From an uncultured Alphaproteobacteria bacterium (GTDB taxonomy: Bacteria > Pseudomonadota > Alphaproteobacteria > UBA3830): a stretch of DNA of 8,013 bases. Made by a program: the position numbers and the translations under genes. This document shows positions 1 through 8,000 of this stretch, one piece after another. Position 1 is the first letter of the stretch, and each line of letters starts with the position of its first letter. The notes under the pieces were generated by a model. The model saw nothing but the letters and a program-made list of their open reading frames with translations. It had not been told where the DNA came from and did not search any database. The stretch is from NCBI GenBank assembly GCA_905233775.1, contig CAJOEB010000031.1:1-8013 (forward strand). Reading direction: 5' to 3'.

Positions 1-456
1 ATTAAACTTTTAGAACAGTTAAACTACATAAATAAGCCTACCTCTGTACCAGTTGGACATACATACACTGCATATACATCGGCTTGTCACCCTTATGAAG
101 AAATGATGTTGGCAAAGGAATGTCATTACTCTCCAACAAATAATACTTTATCCGACCGCTTTTACTTTGAGTTTATACTATCAATACCAGAATCGGAATC
201 TGACCAATTACAAAATTTTTCACTTTGTGTTCAAGAAGTACTTGAATTTTTATCAAACTATAATTATGGGCATTATCAGACTATATGCTCGATTCATACA
301 AATACAGCAAGTCATCTGCATGCACATTTCATATTAAATAATATAGATTTTCTTAATGGAACAAGACTTGTAATTACAAAAAGACATTTCTTCAACATGC
401 GCGAGACTATCAGCAATATCTTAGAAAGATATGGATTTTCATCAATAATAGACTAA
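1..456 (+). CDS. Relaxase/mobilization nuclease domain protein, 5' end outside window, short C-terminus
   Basis: The frame is open from base 1 to the TAA at 454-456, giving 151 visible residues, so the true start lies upstream and the internal ATGs at 103/106 are not needed. Relaxases (MobA/VirD2 type, MOB-P-like) nick one strand at oriT and stay bound to the DNA through a tyrosine. What is seen: LNYINKP at residues 7-13, whose Tyr9 sits where the family's catalytic tyrosine lies; a YEEMM segment that relaxases often carry; and HLHAH at residues 105-109 followed by FILNNIDF, which matches the family's metal-binding His triad. The residue before the triad is Ser, where many relatives have Asp. 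The protein ends about 40 residues after the triad, whereas full relaxases usually continue for hundreds of residues, so this is either a minimal form or a truncated remnant. Activity cannot be judged. The family call is fairly sure. Confidence 0.8.
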   Translation: MKLLEQLNYINKPTSVPVGHTYTAYTSACHPYEEMMLAKECHYSPTNNTLSDRFYFEFILSIPESESDQLQNFSLCVQEVLEFLSNYNYGHYQTICSIHTNTASHLHAHFILNNIDFLNGTRLVITKRHFFNMRETISNILERYGFSSIID

Positions 457-462
457 TGGATA

Positions 463-483
463 TGTTTGTAGGGTGTATGTAGG
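463..483 (+). repeat. Tandem imperfect direct repeat (2 x 10 bp)
   Basis: TGTTTGTAGG at 463-472 is followed after one G by TGTATGTAGG at 474-483. Nine of ten bases match and the period is 11 bp, about one helical turn. The second copy lies inside the left arm of the inverted repeat at 473-485. A protein-binding site is possible but not shown. Confidence 0.45.
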
Positions 484-510
484 TTGATAAAAATTTTTTT
501 CAAATAATAT
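484..510 (+). promoter_or_regulatory. Weak candidate promoter for the two-gene operon
   Basis: TTGATA at 484-489 matches a sigma-A -35 box at 5 of 6 positions. TAATAT at 505-510 is a 4 of 6 match to a -10 box, but the 15-bp spacing is shorter than the usual 17. The -35 box overlaps the left inverted-repeat arm by two bases, so a protein bound there would hinder polymerase. AT-rich DNA gives such matches by chance, so this is tentative. It is the only gap large enough to hold the operon promoter. Confidence 0.25.
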
Positions 511-540
511 GGCAATTTTATGTAAGATATGGTAAATTTA
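507..540 (+). repeat. Pair of 14-bp direct repeats spaced 20 bp apart
   Basis: ATATGGCAATTTTA at 507-520 and ATATGGTAAATTTA at 527-540 match at 12 of 14 positions. Their starts are 20 bp apart, close to two helical turns, and both lie in the centre of the inverted repeat. This arrangement is typical of sites bound by a repressor or activator on one DNA face, but no regulator gene is in the window. Confidence 0.4.
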
Positions 541-571
541 ACCTACATACACAATCCCTGCATAATTCATT

Positions 572-576
572 AAGGA
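572..576 (+). promoter_or_regulatory. Ribosome binding site AAGGA deciding the start at 585
   Basis: AAGGA ends 8 nt before the ATG at 585, a normal spacing. The earlier in-frame ATG at 576 overlaps this site itself and has AAGG directly abutting it, so it is a poor start. The third in-frame ATG at 603 has no site in front. The start at 585 is therefore preferred. Confidence 0.6.
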
Positions 577-584
577 TGTTGCTT

Positions 585-3293
585 ATGATTCTATCAAATG
601 TAATGAGTGAAATTCGAGAAAAGTACCTTGTAAGAGAGCGACAAGTATTCATTTCTATCAATGATCCTTATTATAATCGTCTTAAATCAGATATTTTAAA
701 CAGCTTTCCTGAATACAAAAAAAATAGCAGTTTTGATCTCGTATCCAAATTCTTGAAAGATAATGGTTTGGAGCGTGTATATTGGAATTATAATCCTTCG
801 GATATAAAGGACGTTGAAGATGATATGAAAGTATATGAGTTTGAAGCACATGATAAAGAAAATGAAGAATTATTTAAAATGTATGCGGAAAATCCTTTAA
901 TTGGACAATGTTTAGAATTTGAAGATATTGCAAAAAAATATATAGAATCTGTTCAACATTATTTCAAAGTATTGATTGAAGAAAGACAGTTATTAACATT
1001 GCCCCAAAAGATGAAAATATTATTGGTAATTTTATACTATACACGAAAATGGTCAGAAAAAGAAAAATTACATAAAGACGATGACAAACGTTTATTAAAA
1101 TATATCTTTAAACAATTTGATGTCAAAAGAACTTCAAATAAAGAAGCTTTACTATATGATTTTATCGAGAGTACTCTCAAAAGCTGTGGACGCTTATTTA
1201 TTGAAACTAAAAATTTTAAAGAGAAATTATATATTTCAACTTTAAAATTACACGCACTAGCTCCTAAAAGAGCTTGGTTTGATTTATATAAATGCTTATT
1301 TGATTTTTATGCAAATTATCATAACTTGTCAAAATTTAATCTAGCAGAATATGAAAAATTAATTTCAAATATGGTTAAAATGATTCGAGATCGACTTTTA
1401 TCCAATGAGAAAAAAGAAGAGGCTAAAATCGAGATACATTCAAAATACTATAACTTTCAAGAAAGCATAGTTAAACTTTTCATTTATCGTCCGAAATATG
1501 TAGTTTATTTGATTAAAGCTATTCTAAATACTATATGCTCCAATAACATTGAAAAAAAACTATATACTGATGTATTGTACTGGGAATGGCGCTCTCTTGA
1601 ACATGAAAAATATAAGATCCCCAGTAAATTAGAGTCTAACCGCAAAGGTATAAAAAAGCCTCATATTTTGCACCCAAATTATAAATTAATAAGAGATGAT
1701 AGTGACATTGCTATTTTCCTAGTTATGTCTGAATTCAATACATCTTTTAATAAAATCAAAATTGCAGATTTGGTTATATATATTGATGCCATAGAGAAAA
1801 AAAGATTTCATTTGAAGCATTACGACGGTGATAGTGAAACAATATTAGGAGAATGGGAGCAAAACATCACCTCAATGATAGATGACAAGAAACCTTATCT
1901 TCAATTATCCGTAAAGATTATTTGTGACGATGAAACTATATATGATTCTAAAAAACGTTTAAATCGTCATATTTTAATCTTTGAAAATGAAAATGAAATC
2001 TCTCAACCTGAGATAAATAAAGAATATACGCTGGTAACATTTGGCAATATAAATCCTGAAACAACAAATGCTAAGAGTATAAATATCTATGACAAATCTT
2101 TCAAAGCATTCGACGTAATTTTTAATAACGGTTTTTCTGTTATGAGAGCTAATACCTTATTAATTTGGGATAAAAATTTCTCTACAAACCCATATTGCGA
2201 TATTAATCCATCTTGCACAAATATTCATTATAAAGAAAAAGAAAAGATATATGTAATCACTTCTCCTAAAAGTATCTTAACAATAAATTTTAATTCTAAA
2301 GACAATATAACATTGTATGAGATAGATCTTAATGATCAGCTTGAAACAAATTTAATAAGTTCGTCACCTGAAAAAAACGAATCAGCAATAACATATCAAA
2401 TTTTATTGTCAAAACTGGAACAAAATAAACCTTACATCCTTAAAATATATAATAGAAATAAAATGAAACTCTTGACAGAAAAATGTTTTATTATATTAGA
2501 TGATATTGACATTCAATTTTCAAAACCTATCTATTATGATGTAGCGGATTATAATGATGCTATAGTAAAACTAGTATTTGGAAATTTAGAGAATAAAAAA
2601 TCCTTCAGTTTCAATGATAATGAAGTTGCATTCCCTATATTTAATGGTGAATTTATTGCCAACGTTCCCAAATTAAATATATTGGGTAAATCAAATAAAT
2701 CATGGATTAAAGATCGAATATATTGGCATGAAGAACTCGTAAATGATGACGAATGGGAAAAAATTTTTATATCATTTCCGAATAATTTATCTGCAAAATT
2801 GTACATTGGCGAAAACAAACGAGAAATCAAAACTGAAACTTTGGGAACTTTTTTATTAAGAAAGTCCATATTAGGACTTAGCAGCGATATTAAGTTGGAT
2901 TTGAATATATTGCCTTTGATTCTGTATATTTACAAAGAGTCAGAACAAATAGCTATGTATGAATTAGGAAGAATAGCTTTTAAAGAATGTTTTGAGCACG
3001 ATCCTCAATTTAAAGTCGAAGAAGGATATTTAACATGGGACTTTGGCGGTAGATATATTGGCGGCAGTGAAGATGAACTAATATTCATTAATCAAGAAGA
3101 AAAAGATAACCGTATTCGACTTAATTTTAAAGATGATAATAAAATTTTGGAAATTAGTAAATTAAAAGCAGGAATTTTGAGGTTCAACATTGAAAAAGAA
3201 AGTATATTTAGTGTTGAACCCATTGTTCTTGTTAGTGGAGTCATAAAGATATATTTTGATGGAGAATATTGCTATGTTGATGAATCCTATTGA
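585..3293 (+). CDS. Large uncharacterised protein, DruH-like partner of a DUF1998 helicase (putative)
   Basis: This 902-aa protein (start chosen from the AAGGA site; 905 aa from the ATG at 576) is not recognised by sequence. Residues 1 to about 365 look mostly alpha-helical and are rich in Lys, Glu, Leu and Tyr. From about 370 to the end the pattern alternates short beta-like strands with polar turns, which suggests several stacked beta-sandwich or Ig-like units. No signal peptide, membrane segment, Walker motif, nuclease signature or cysteine cluster is visible, so a cytoplasmic protein is likely. Its stop lies inside the helicase gene (20-nt overlap), which implies one mRNA and coupled translation. 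In Druantia type III anti-phage systems a large protein without known domains (DruH) precedes the giant helicase DruE, and size and order fit that role. The DruH label is inference from context. A nucleic-acid-binding or sensing subunit would be plausible. Confidence 0.85.
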   Translation: MILSNVMSEIREKYLVRERQVFISINDPYYNRLKSDILNSFPEYKKNSSFDLVSKFLKDNGLERVYWNYNPSDIKDVEDDMKVYEFEAHDKENEELFKMYAENPLIGQCLEFEDIAKKYIESVQHYFKVLIEERQLLTLPQKMKILLVILYYTRKWSEKEKLHKDDDKRLLKYIFKQFDVKRTSNKEALLYDFIESTLKSCGRLFIETKNFKEKLYISTLKLHALAPKRAWFDLYKCLFDFYANYHNLSKFNLAEYEKLISNMVKMIRDRLLSNEKKEEAKIEIHSKYYNFQESIVKLFIYRPKYVVYLIKAILNTICSNNIEKKLYTDVLYWEWRSLEHEKYKIPSKLESNRKGIKKPHILHPNYKLIRDDSDIAIFLVMSEFNTSFNKIKIADLVIYIDAIEKKRFHLKHYDGDSETILGEWEQNITSMIDDKKPYLQLSVKIICDDETIYDSKKRLNRHILIFENENEISQPEINKEYTLVTFGNINPETTNAKSINIYDKSFKAFDVIFNNGFSVMRANTLLIWDKNFSTNPYCDINPSCTNIHYKEKEKIYVITSPKSILTINFNSKDNITLYEIDLNDQLETNLISSSPEKNESAITYQILLSKLEQNKPYILKIYNRNKMKLLTEKCFIILDDIDIQFSKPIYYDVADYNDAIVKLVFGNLENKKSFSFNDNEVAFPIFNGEFIANVPKLNILGKSNKSWIKDRIYWHEELVNDDEWEKIFISFPNNLSAKLYIGENKREIKTETLGTFLLRKSILGLSSDIKLDLNILPLILYIYKESEQIAMYELGRIAFKECFEHDPQFKVEEGYLTWDFGGRYIGGSEDELIFINQEEKDNRIRLNFKDDNKILEISKLKAGILRFNIEKESIFSVEPIVLVSGVIKIYFDGEYCYVDESY
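3261..3264 (+). promoter_or_regulatory. Ribosome binding site GGAG inside the upstream gene
   Basis: GGAG lies 9 nt before the ATG at 3274. Candidate starts at TTG 3256 and ATG 3259 have no good site in front, and ATG 3280 is too far away. This selects 3274 as the helicase start and places initiation inside the last codons of the 902-aa gene. Confidence 0.55.
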
Positions 3294-6200
3294 AGCCTCA
3301 AAGAATATTAGAAATGAATTTATTGATTATATTGCCAGTACTTTTCCAATTGCTGATTCAGAATACGCAAAGAAATTCAAAGAAGCTCTGAAGAAAGAAA
3401 ATTTTATTGCAAAAGGACCATTTCTTGAAATCATGAGTTCTTATGAAGTTAGTAAATCTATCAGGGATTTAGTAAATGAGGGTATATTATCAAAAGGATT
3501 TAATTCATTTTCAAAGGAAGAAATAGATCTGGATCGCAAATTATATTCTCATCAAGTAAAATCTATTTTAAAAATAAATGAAGAAAAAAATCTTGTCATA
3601 ACGACTGGTACAGGCTCTGGTAAAACAGAATGTTTCCTTTTGCCAATTTTATCTCATTTATTGGAAGAAGAAAAAAACGGAGCTCTATCTGATGGAGTAC
3701 GAGCAGTTATTCTTTATCCGATGAATGCCCTTGCTAATGACCAAATGAAACGTTTGCGTCAAATTTTAAAGAATCAATCCAAAATAACATTTGGAATATA
3801 TACAGGTAGTACTAAAGAGGAACATACAAAGGCATTAGACGAATATAAAAATTTGAATAATCAACAAGAGCCTCTGAAAAATGAGGTTTTATCAAGAGAT
3901 GATATGCGAAAATCACCGCCTCATATTTTAATTACAAATTATTCAATGCTTGAATATATGTTAATGCGACCAAAAGATGCAGGTATATTTAATACAGAAC
4001 TCAAATTTTTAGTTCTTGATGAAGCTCATATATATAAAGGTGCTAAGGGTATTGATATTGCTTTATTAATTCGCCGGTTGAAAGCCAGAATCAAAAATCC
4101 TAAAAATGTAAAACATATTTTAACAAGTGCTACTTTGGGAAATGGCGATTCAAGCGATGATATTGAAATTGTTAATTTTGCTCAAAAATTATGTGATGCA
4201 ATTTTCGATACAGAAAGTATAATCCGTTCAAAAGTAATTATTCCAACGAGACCTTCAAAAGTGGAACATATTCCATTGGAATTGTTTCACGATTTAGCTT
4301 ATCCAAATAAAAAAGTTGAAAATATTTTTAGTGAATATAAACAAGAGTTTGATACCGCTATTCTTGAAGAAAATCGCATTTCGTTTAATCTTTATAATCT
4401 TTGTTTCAAATCAGATATTTATTGGATTTTACATGAAATTGTACAAGTACCAACAACTATTGATGAAATTGCAGAAAAAATAAGACAAAATTCATCTTAT
4501 GGATATGAAGATATCTCAACTGAAAATATTGCAGATATTGTAATTGTTGCTTCTCAGGCAGCAGATGAAAATGATATTGCTTTGTTTAAAGCTCGATTTC
4601 ATATGTTCGTGCGTGAACTTGAAGGTTGTTATATAACTTTACCACCGTATAAAAATGTTTTATTAACCAGACAAAGTGAATATAATAAGAAAAAAGTTTT
4701 TGAACTCGTCATTTGTAAAAAATGTGGGCGAATTGGGATTATAAATGAAATAGAAGAAAATAACATCACAAAAAATTACTATAATAAATCAAGAAAAAAC
4801 TATTCGGATAGCAATATTGAAATGTATTTGTTTGATAATTTAGGAGAAGAGTTCTTTGATGAAGAAGATAAAATAGATAAAAATGAATATGTTATCTGTT
4901 CCGTATGTGGAGAAATTCAGCATAAAAGCATAGGACTCTCTTGTGAACATGATAGTTTTGTAACTATGAAAAAAATAGAGCCAACAGAAAACGGAAATTT
5001 TAGTTGTCCATGTGGAGCAAGAAATATCAGCCAATTTTATTTAAACTATGAAGACGCAACTGCTATTTTAGGTATTACGCTCTTTGAACAATTACCAGAT
5101 AAAAAGAAAAAATTAGAAACTATAGAAAATAAGAAATCCTTATTAGAAGAAGATTCTGAATATCAAGATTTAAAGCACTTGTTTAATAGTTTAATGCAAG
5201 AAACCGAAAATCAAATTCAAGAAAGAGAATGTGATCGTCAATTCCTTACTTTTACTGATAATAGAAGTGACGCAGCTTATTTTGCTTCTTATATAAGTGA
5301 AAAAAATAAAGAATTTCTGCGCAGAGCTGTAATGTGGCGTGTTATTGAAAATCATCAAGAAGATATGTATAAAAATCCTTGGGATATTTCCCAATTTGTA
5401 AATGAAATTAAACGATATTTTGAAGAAAATGAACTTTTTGAAAAGGATAATATTGATAATCAGGCATGGCTTGCTGTTCTTTATGAAATGATAAATTCTC
5501 AAAATCGAATCAGTTTAACTTCATTAGGAGTATTAAGATTTCTTTATAAAAGAAATGAAGATGAAGATAACTCAATGAAAAAATTAATAAAACATTTAAT
5601 AAAGTTAAATTATAATCATAAACATTTATCTGAATCAGAATTAAAAAATCTATTTGACACATTAATATGGAGTATGGTTTGTGATGGAGCTATTGAAATT
5701 GAAAGATTGGATAATGGTGACAGAGTATACTCATTAACAGAAGATGAAGAAGAGTATTTAAAACAAACAAAAGGAGAAAAAAGATATATCTTAAATAAAG
5801 ACTCGCTTGAAAAAAAGAATAGCAATATAAAAGGCTGGAGCCCCGCAAAAGGCTATTCTAATAATAGATTACTTCGTTTACAAAATGCGCTAGGCATAGA
5901 AAAAGAAACAGCTCTTTTTTTGTTAAATAATTATTGGAAAGTAATGCTGTTAAAAAAATTAACAAAATCAACAAATAAAAAAGGCGAAAATGTCTTTTAT
6001 TTGGAAACCAATGCCTTTAAAGTTCAAGCAGGATTAGGTAAATTACCAATTTATCGATGTAATAAATGTGGAAAAACTACGATAATGTCTTATGGCAATC
6101 AATGTATAAATCCTAAATGTGATGGACAATTACAAGAAATTGTAAATTATGAAAAATTTTTACAAGAAAATTATTATGCATCTATGTGCATTAAAAATAG

Positions 6201-7995
6201 TTTAAAACCTCTCCTTATAAAGGAACATACTGCACAACTTGGAAAACTGAAGAAAGAAGAGTACCAACAAAAATTTCTTGACCATGTAATAAACGCTTTG
6301 AGTTGTTCGACTACATTTGAATTGGGTGTAGATGTTGGAGATTTAGAAACCATTTATTTAAGAAATGTGCCTCCTACTACCTCTAATTATGTACAAAGAG
6401 CTGGTCGAGCTGGTCGGAGTATATTATCGACTGCTTATGTTCTTACTTATTCTAAACTTTCTTCGCACGATTTAAGTTATTTTAAAAAACCCGAAAAATT
6501 AATTTGTGGAGAAATCGGTGTTCCTGTTTTTTCCCTATTTAATAAACAAATGATTCTGCGCCACATTTTCGCAATAGCTTTGAGTTCGTTCTTCCAAAAA
6601 TATCCTACAGAATATAATGGAAAAGATGTAACAAATTTTATAACTAAACAAGAAGATTCAGATGAAAGTGGTTTTGACAGATTTAAATTATATCTACAAG
6701 ATACAGATAATAAAGAAGCCTTGAAAAAGCTGCTTATTAATTCTTTTTCAAATAATTTATGGAATTTTTTATTTAATACTTCAGGAGATCAAGATTATTT
6801 CTTTTGGGTTGACGATTTAATTGGTGAGAATGGACTACTTACTATAGCTATTGAAAAATATAATATGGATGTTGAGTTATATGCTAAAAATGATGCAACC
6901 TTTGAAATACCTGATCTAATGAAATTTTTGATACAAAATAACATTTTACCGAAATATGGTTTTCCTACTGATACAGTCGAACTTAAAATATTAAATAAAA
7001 AACAAAAATTTGATCAAAAACCAAAATTAGAGAGAGATTTACAATTAGCAATTTCAGAATATGCTCCTGATTCTCAAATTGTTGTTGATGGGCAATTATA
7101 TACAAGTCGATACATCAATAAATTTTACAAAAATGGTGAGGCATGGAATTGTTCTCAAGTTGCTAAGTGTAAGTGTGGTTACTGGAATCATTCTTCAACA
7201 GTCGTAAATGGTTGTTGCGTTGCATGCGGAGCAAAAATACCTGAAAATAAATGGGAAACTTCTATAGATCCGATTAGAGGTTTTGTAGCAGATAAAAATT
7301 TTTTGAAAAAGCTAAACTTTTTTAAACGCTTGGGAAAAAAATATAAGAGCGAAGTAATTTATTTAGGTGATAATTTGCGTAGAGATGTTAGATCACACAC
7401 TTTTCAGTTAAAATCAAGTTGTATATCTGTTGAAACTTCAAAAAATGATTCATTAATGGTTGTGGGAAATGATAAATTCTATGTTTGTTTTGAATGCGGA
7501 TATGCTTCAGAGAATAAACCTAACATTTCGGATCACAAAAACTGCAATAATAAAGAATTTGAAATGATAAGATTAAACCATGTTTTCAGAACGGATGTTG
7601 TAAAATTAGATTTTAGTATGCCTTCAGCTGATGAAGCTACATTATTGTCTGTTATGTACGCATTATTAGAAGGAATTTCAAAAACTTTTGATATAGAGCG
7701 TTCTGATATACAAGGCTGTTTACGAGGCAGTTTACAAGGCTATTCTATAATTTTATATGATACAATATCAGATGGTACGGGACAAATTCATAGAATGGTT
7801 TTAAAGAATGATGAGTTTGATGTAGAATCATTACAAAAAGTTATTGAAAAAGCCATTGAAATTACGCAAAATTGTGATTGTGATCCTTCGTGTTATTCAT
7901 GTTTACGTAATTATTACAATCAAGGTGTTCACGATATGATTGACAGAAAAAAAGCTGAAAATTTTTTAAAAAACTTTGTTTATAATACAAATTAA
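3274..7995 (+). CDS. druE: DEAH-box SF2 helicase with C-terminal DUF1998 zinc domain, DruE-like
   Basis: This 1573-aa protein (start 3274) should use ATP to move on or unwind nucleic acid. Seen in order: LYSHQ (Gln94, Q-motif-like); Walker A TGTGSGKT at 111-118; YPMNALANDQ at 148-157; TNYSMLEYMLMRP at 221-233; DEAH at 249-252; SAT at 285-287; cysteine pairs at 481/484, 542/545 and 578/580; FTDNRSDA at 660-667, opening the second RecA domain; a possible winged helix near 790-830; a zinc ribbon at 929/932/944/949; TTFELGVDVG at 1013-1022; QRAGRAGR at 1041-1048; further Cys pairs at 1299/1301, 1315/1318 and 1405/1408; and a final cluster C1534, C1536, C1540, C1543 followed by LRNYYNQGVHDMIDR, the DUF1998/MrfA-type zinc-binding end. 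All core motifs look intact. The size and the large partner gene just upstream favour Druantia DruE over DISARM DrmA or repair helicase MrfA, which are shorter. As I recall, described DruE proteins are often longer (about 1800-2100 aa). The helicase/DUF1998 call is firm; the symbol is a likely family assignment. Confidence 0.9.
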   Translation: MLMNPIEASKNIRNEFIDYIASTFPIADSEYAKKFKEALKKENFIAKGPFLEIMSSYEVSKSIRDLVNEGILSKGFNSFSKEEIDLDRKLYSHQVKSILKINEEKNLVITTGTGSGKTECFLLPILSHLLEEEKNGALSDGVRAVILYPMNALANDQMKRLRQILKNQSKITFGIYTGSTKEEHTKALDEYKNLNNQQEPLKNEVLSRDDMRKSPPHILITNYSMLEYMLMRPKDAGIFNTELKFLVLDEAHIYKGAKGIDIALLIRRLKARIKNPKNVKHILTSATLGNGDSSDDIEIVNFAQKLCDAIFDTESIIRSKVIIPTRPSKVEHIPLELFHDLAYPNKKVENIFSEYKQEFDTAILEENRISFNLYNLCFKSDIYWILHEIVQVPTTIDEIAEKIRQNSSYGYEDISTENIADIVIVASQAADENDIALFKARFHMFVRELEGCYITLPPYKNVLLTRQSEYNKKKVFELVICKKCGRIGIINEIEENNITKNYYNKSRKNYSDSNIEMYLFDNLGEEFFDEEDKIDKNEYVICSVCGEIQHKSIGLSCEHDSFVTMKKIEPTENGNFSCPCGARNISQFYLNYEDATAILGITLFEQLPDKKKKLETIENKKSLLEEDSEYQDLKHLFNSLMQETENQIQERECDRQFLTFTDNRSDAAYFASYISEKNKEFLRRAVMWRVIENHQEDMYKNPWDISQFVNEIKRYFEENELFEKDNIDNQAWLAVLYEMINSQNRISLTSLGVLRFLYKRNEDEDNSMKKLIKHLIKLNYNHKHLSESELKNLFDTLIWSMVCDGAIEIERLDNGDRVYSLTEDEEEYLKQTKGEKRYILNKDSLEKKNSNIKGWSPAKGYSNNRLLRLQNALGIEKETALFLLNNYWKVMLLKKLTKSTNKKGENVFYLETNAFKVQAGLGKLPIYRCNKCGKTTIMSYGNQCINPKCDGQLQEIVNYEKFLQENYYASMCIKNSLKPLLIKEHTAQLGKLKKEEYQQKFLDHVINALSCSTTFELGVDVGDLETIYLRNVPPTTSNYVQRAGRAGRSILSTAYVLTYSKLSSHDLSYFKKPEKLICGEIGVPVFSLFNKQMILRHIFAIALSSFFQKYPTEYNGKDVTNFITKQEDSDESGFDRFKLYLQDTDNKEALKKLLINSFSNNLWNFLFNTSGDQDYFFWVDDLIGENGLLTIAIEKYNMDVELYAKNDATFEIPDLMKFLIQNNILPKYGFPTDTVELKILNKKQKFDQKPKLERDLQLAISEYAPDSQIVVDGQLYTSRYINKFYKNGEAWNCSQVAKCKCGYWNHSSTVVNGCCVACGAKIPENKWETSIDPIRGFVADKNFLKKLNFFKRLGKKYKSEVIYLGDNLRRDVRSHTFQLKSSCISVETSKNDSLMVVGNDKFYVCFECGYASENKPNISDHKNCNNKEFEMIRLNHVFRTDVVKLDFSMPSADEATLLSVMYALLEGISKTFDIERSDIQGCLRGSLQGYSIILYDTISDGTGQIHRMVLKNDEFDVESLQKVIEKAIEITQNCDCDPSCYSCLRNYYNQGVHDMIDRKKAENFLKNFVYNTN

Positions 7996-8000
7996 GGTTA

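Larger units (their letters stand above)
473..552. repeat. Perfect 13-bp inverted repeat flanking a 54-bp AT-rich centre
   Basis: GTGTATGTAGGTT at 473-485 is the exact reverse complement of AACCTACATACAC at 540-552. The centre is AT-rich and holds an A5T7 tract at 489-500. The arms lie between the relaxase stop and the start of the 902-aa gene. The spacing is too long, and no T-run follows the right arm, for a classical intrinsic terminator. Options are a paired operator for DNA looping, a relaxase-related oriT element, or the ends of an 80-bp MITE-like insertion. No target-site duplication is visible at its edges. Confidence 0.65.

Noticed and set aside
58..74. ACATACATACACTGCATA-like stretch similar to the right inverted-repeat arm region near 546-562
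   Set aside because: It lies inside relaxase coding sequence, the similarity is short and gapped, and repeated ACATAC patterns arise easily here.
489..500. A5T7 tract as an intrinsic terminator of the relaxase gene
   Set aside because: There is no GC-rich hairpin in front of the T-run; at most it is bent DNA or a weak termination signal.
1551..1560. Run of eight A residues as a possible phase-variation tract
   Set aside because: Similar short A-runs occur throughout this AT-rich window, and the frame is intact across it; nothing marks it as a switch.
2549..2869. Minus-strand open frame of 106 codons inside the 902-aa gene
   Set aside because: It lies wholly within a well-supported plus-strand gene and shows no recognisable protein pattern; such open frames are expected opposite AT-rich coding DNA.
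4840..5825. Three minus-strand open frames opposite the helicase gene
   Set aside because: They are rich in Phe, Ile, Ser and Lys as expected from antisense of AT-rich coding DNA, and the sense strand here encodes conserved helicase motifs.
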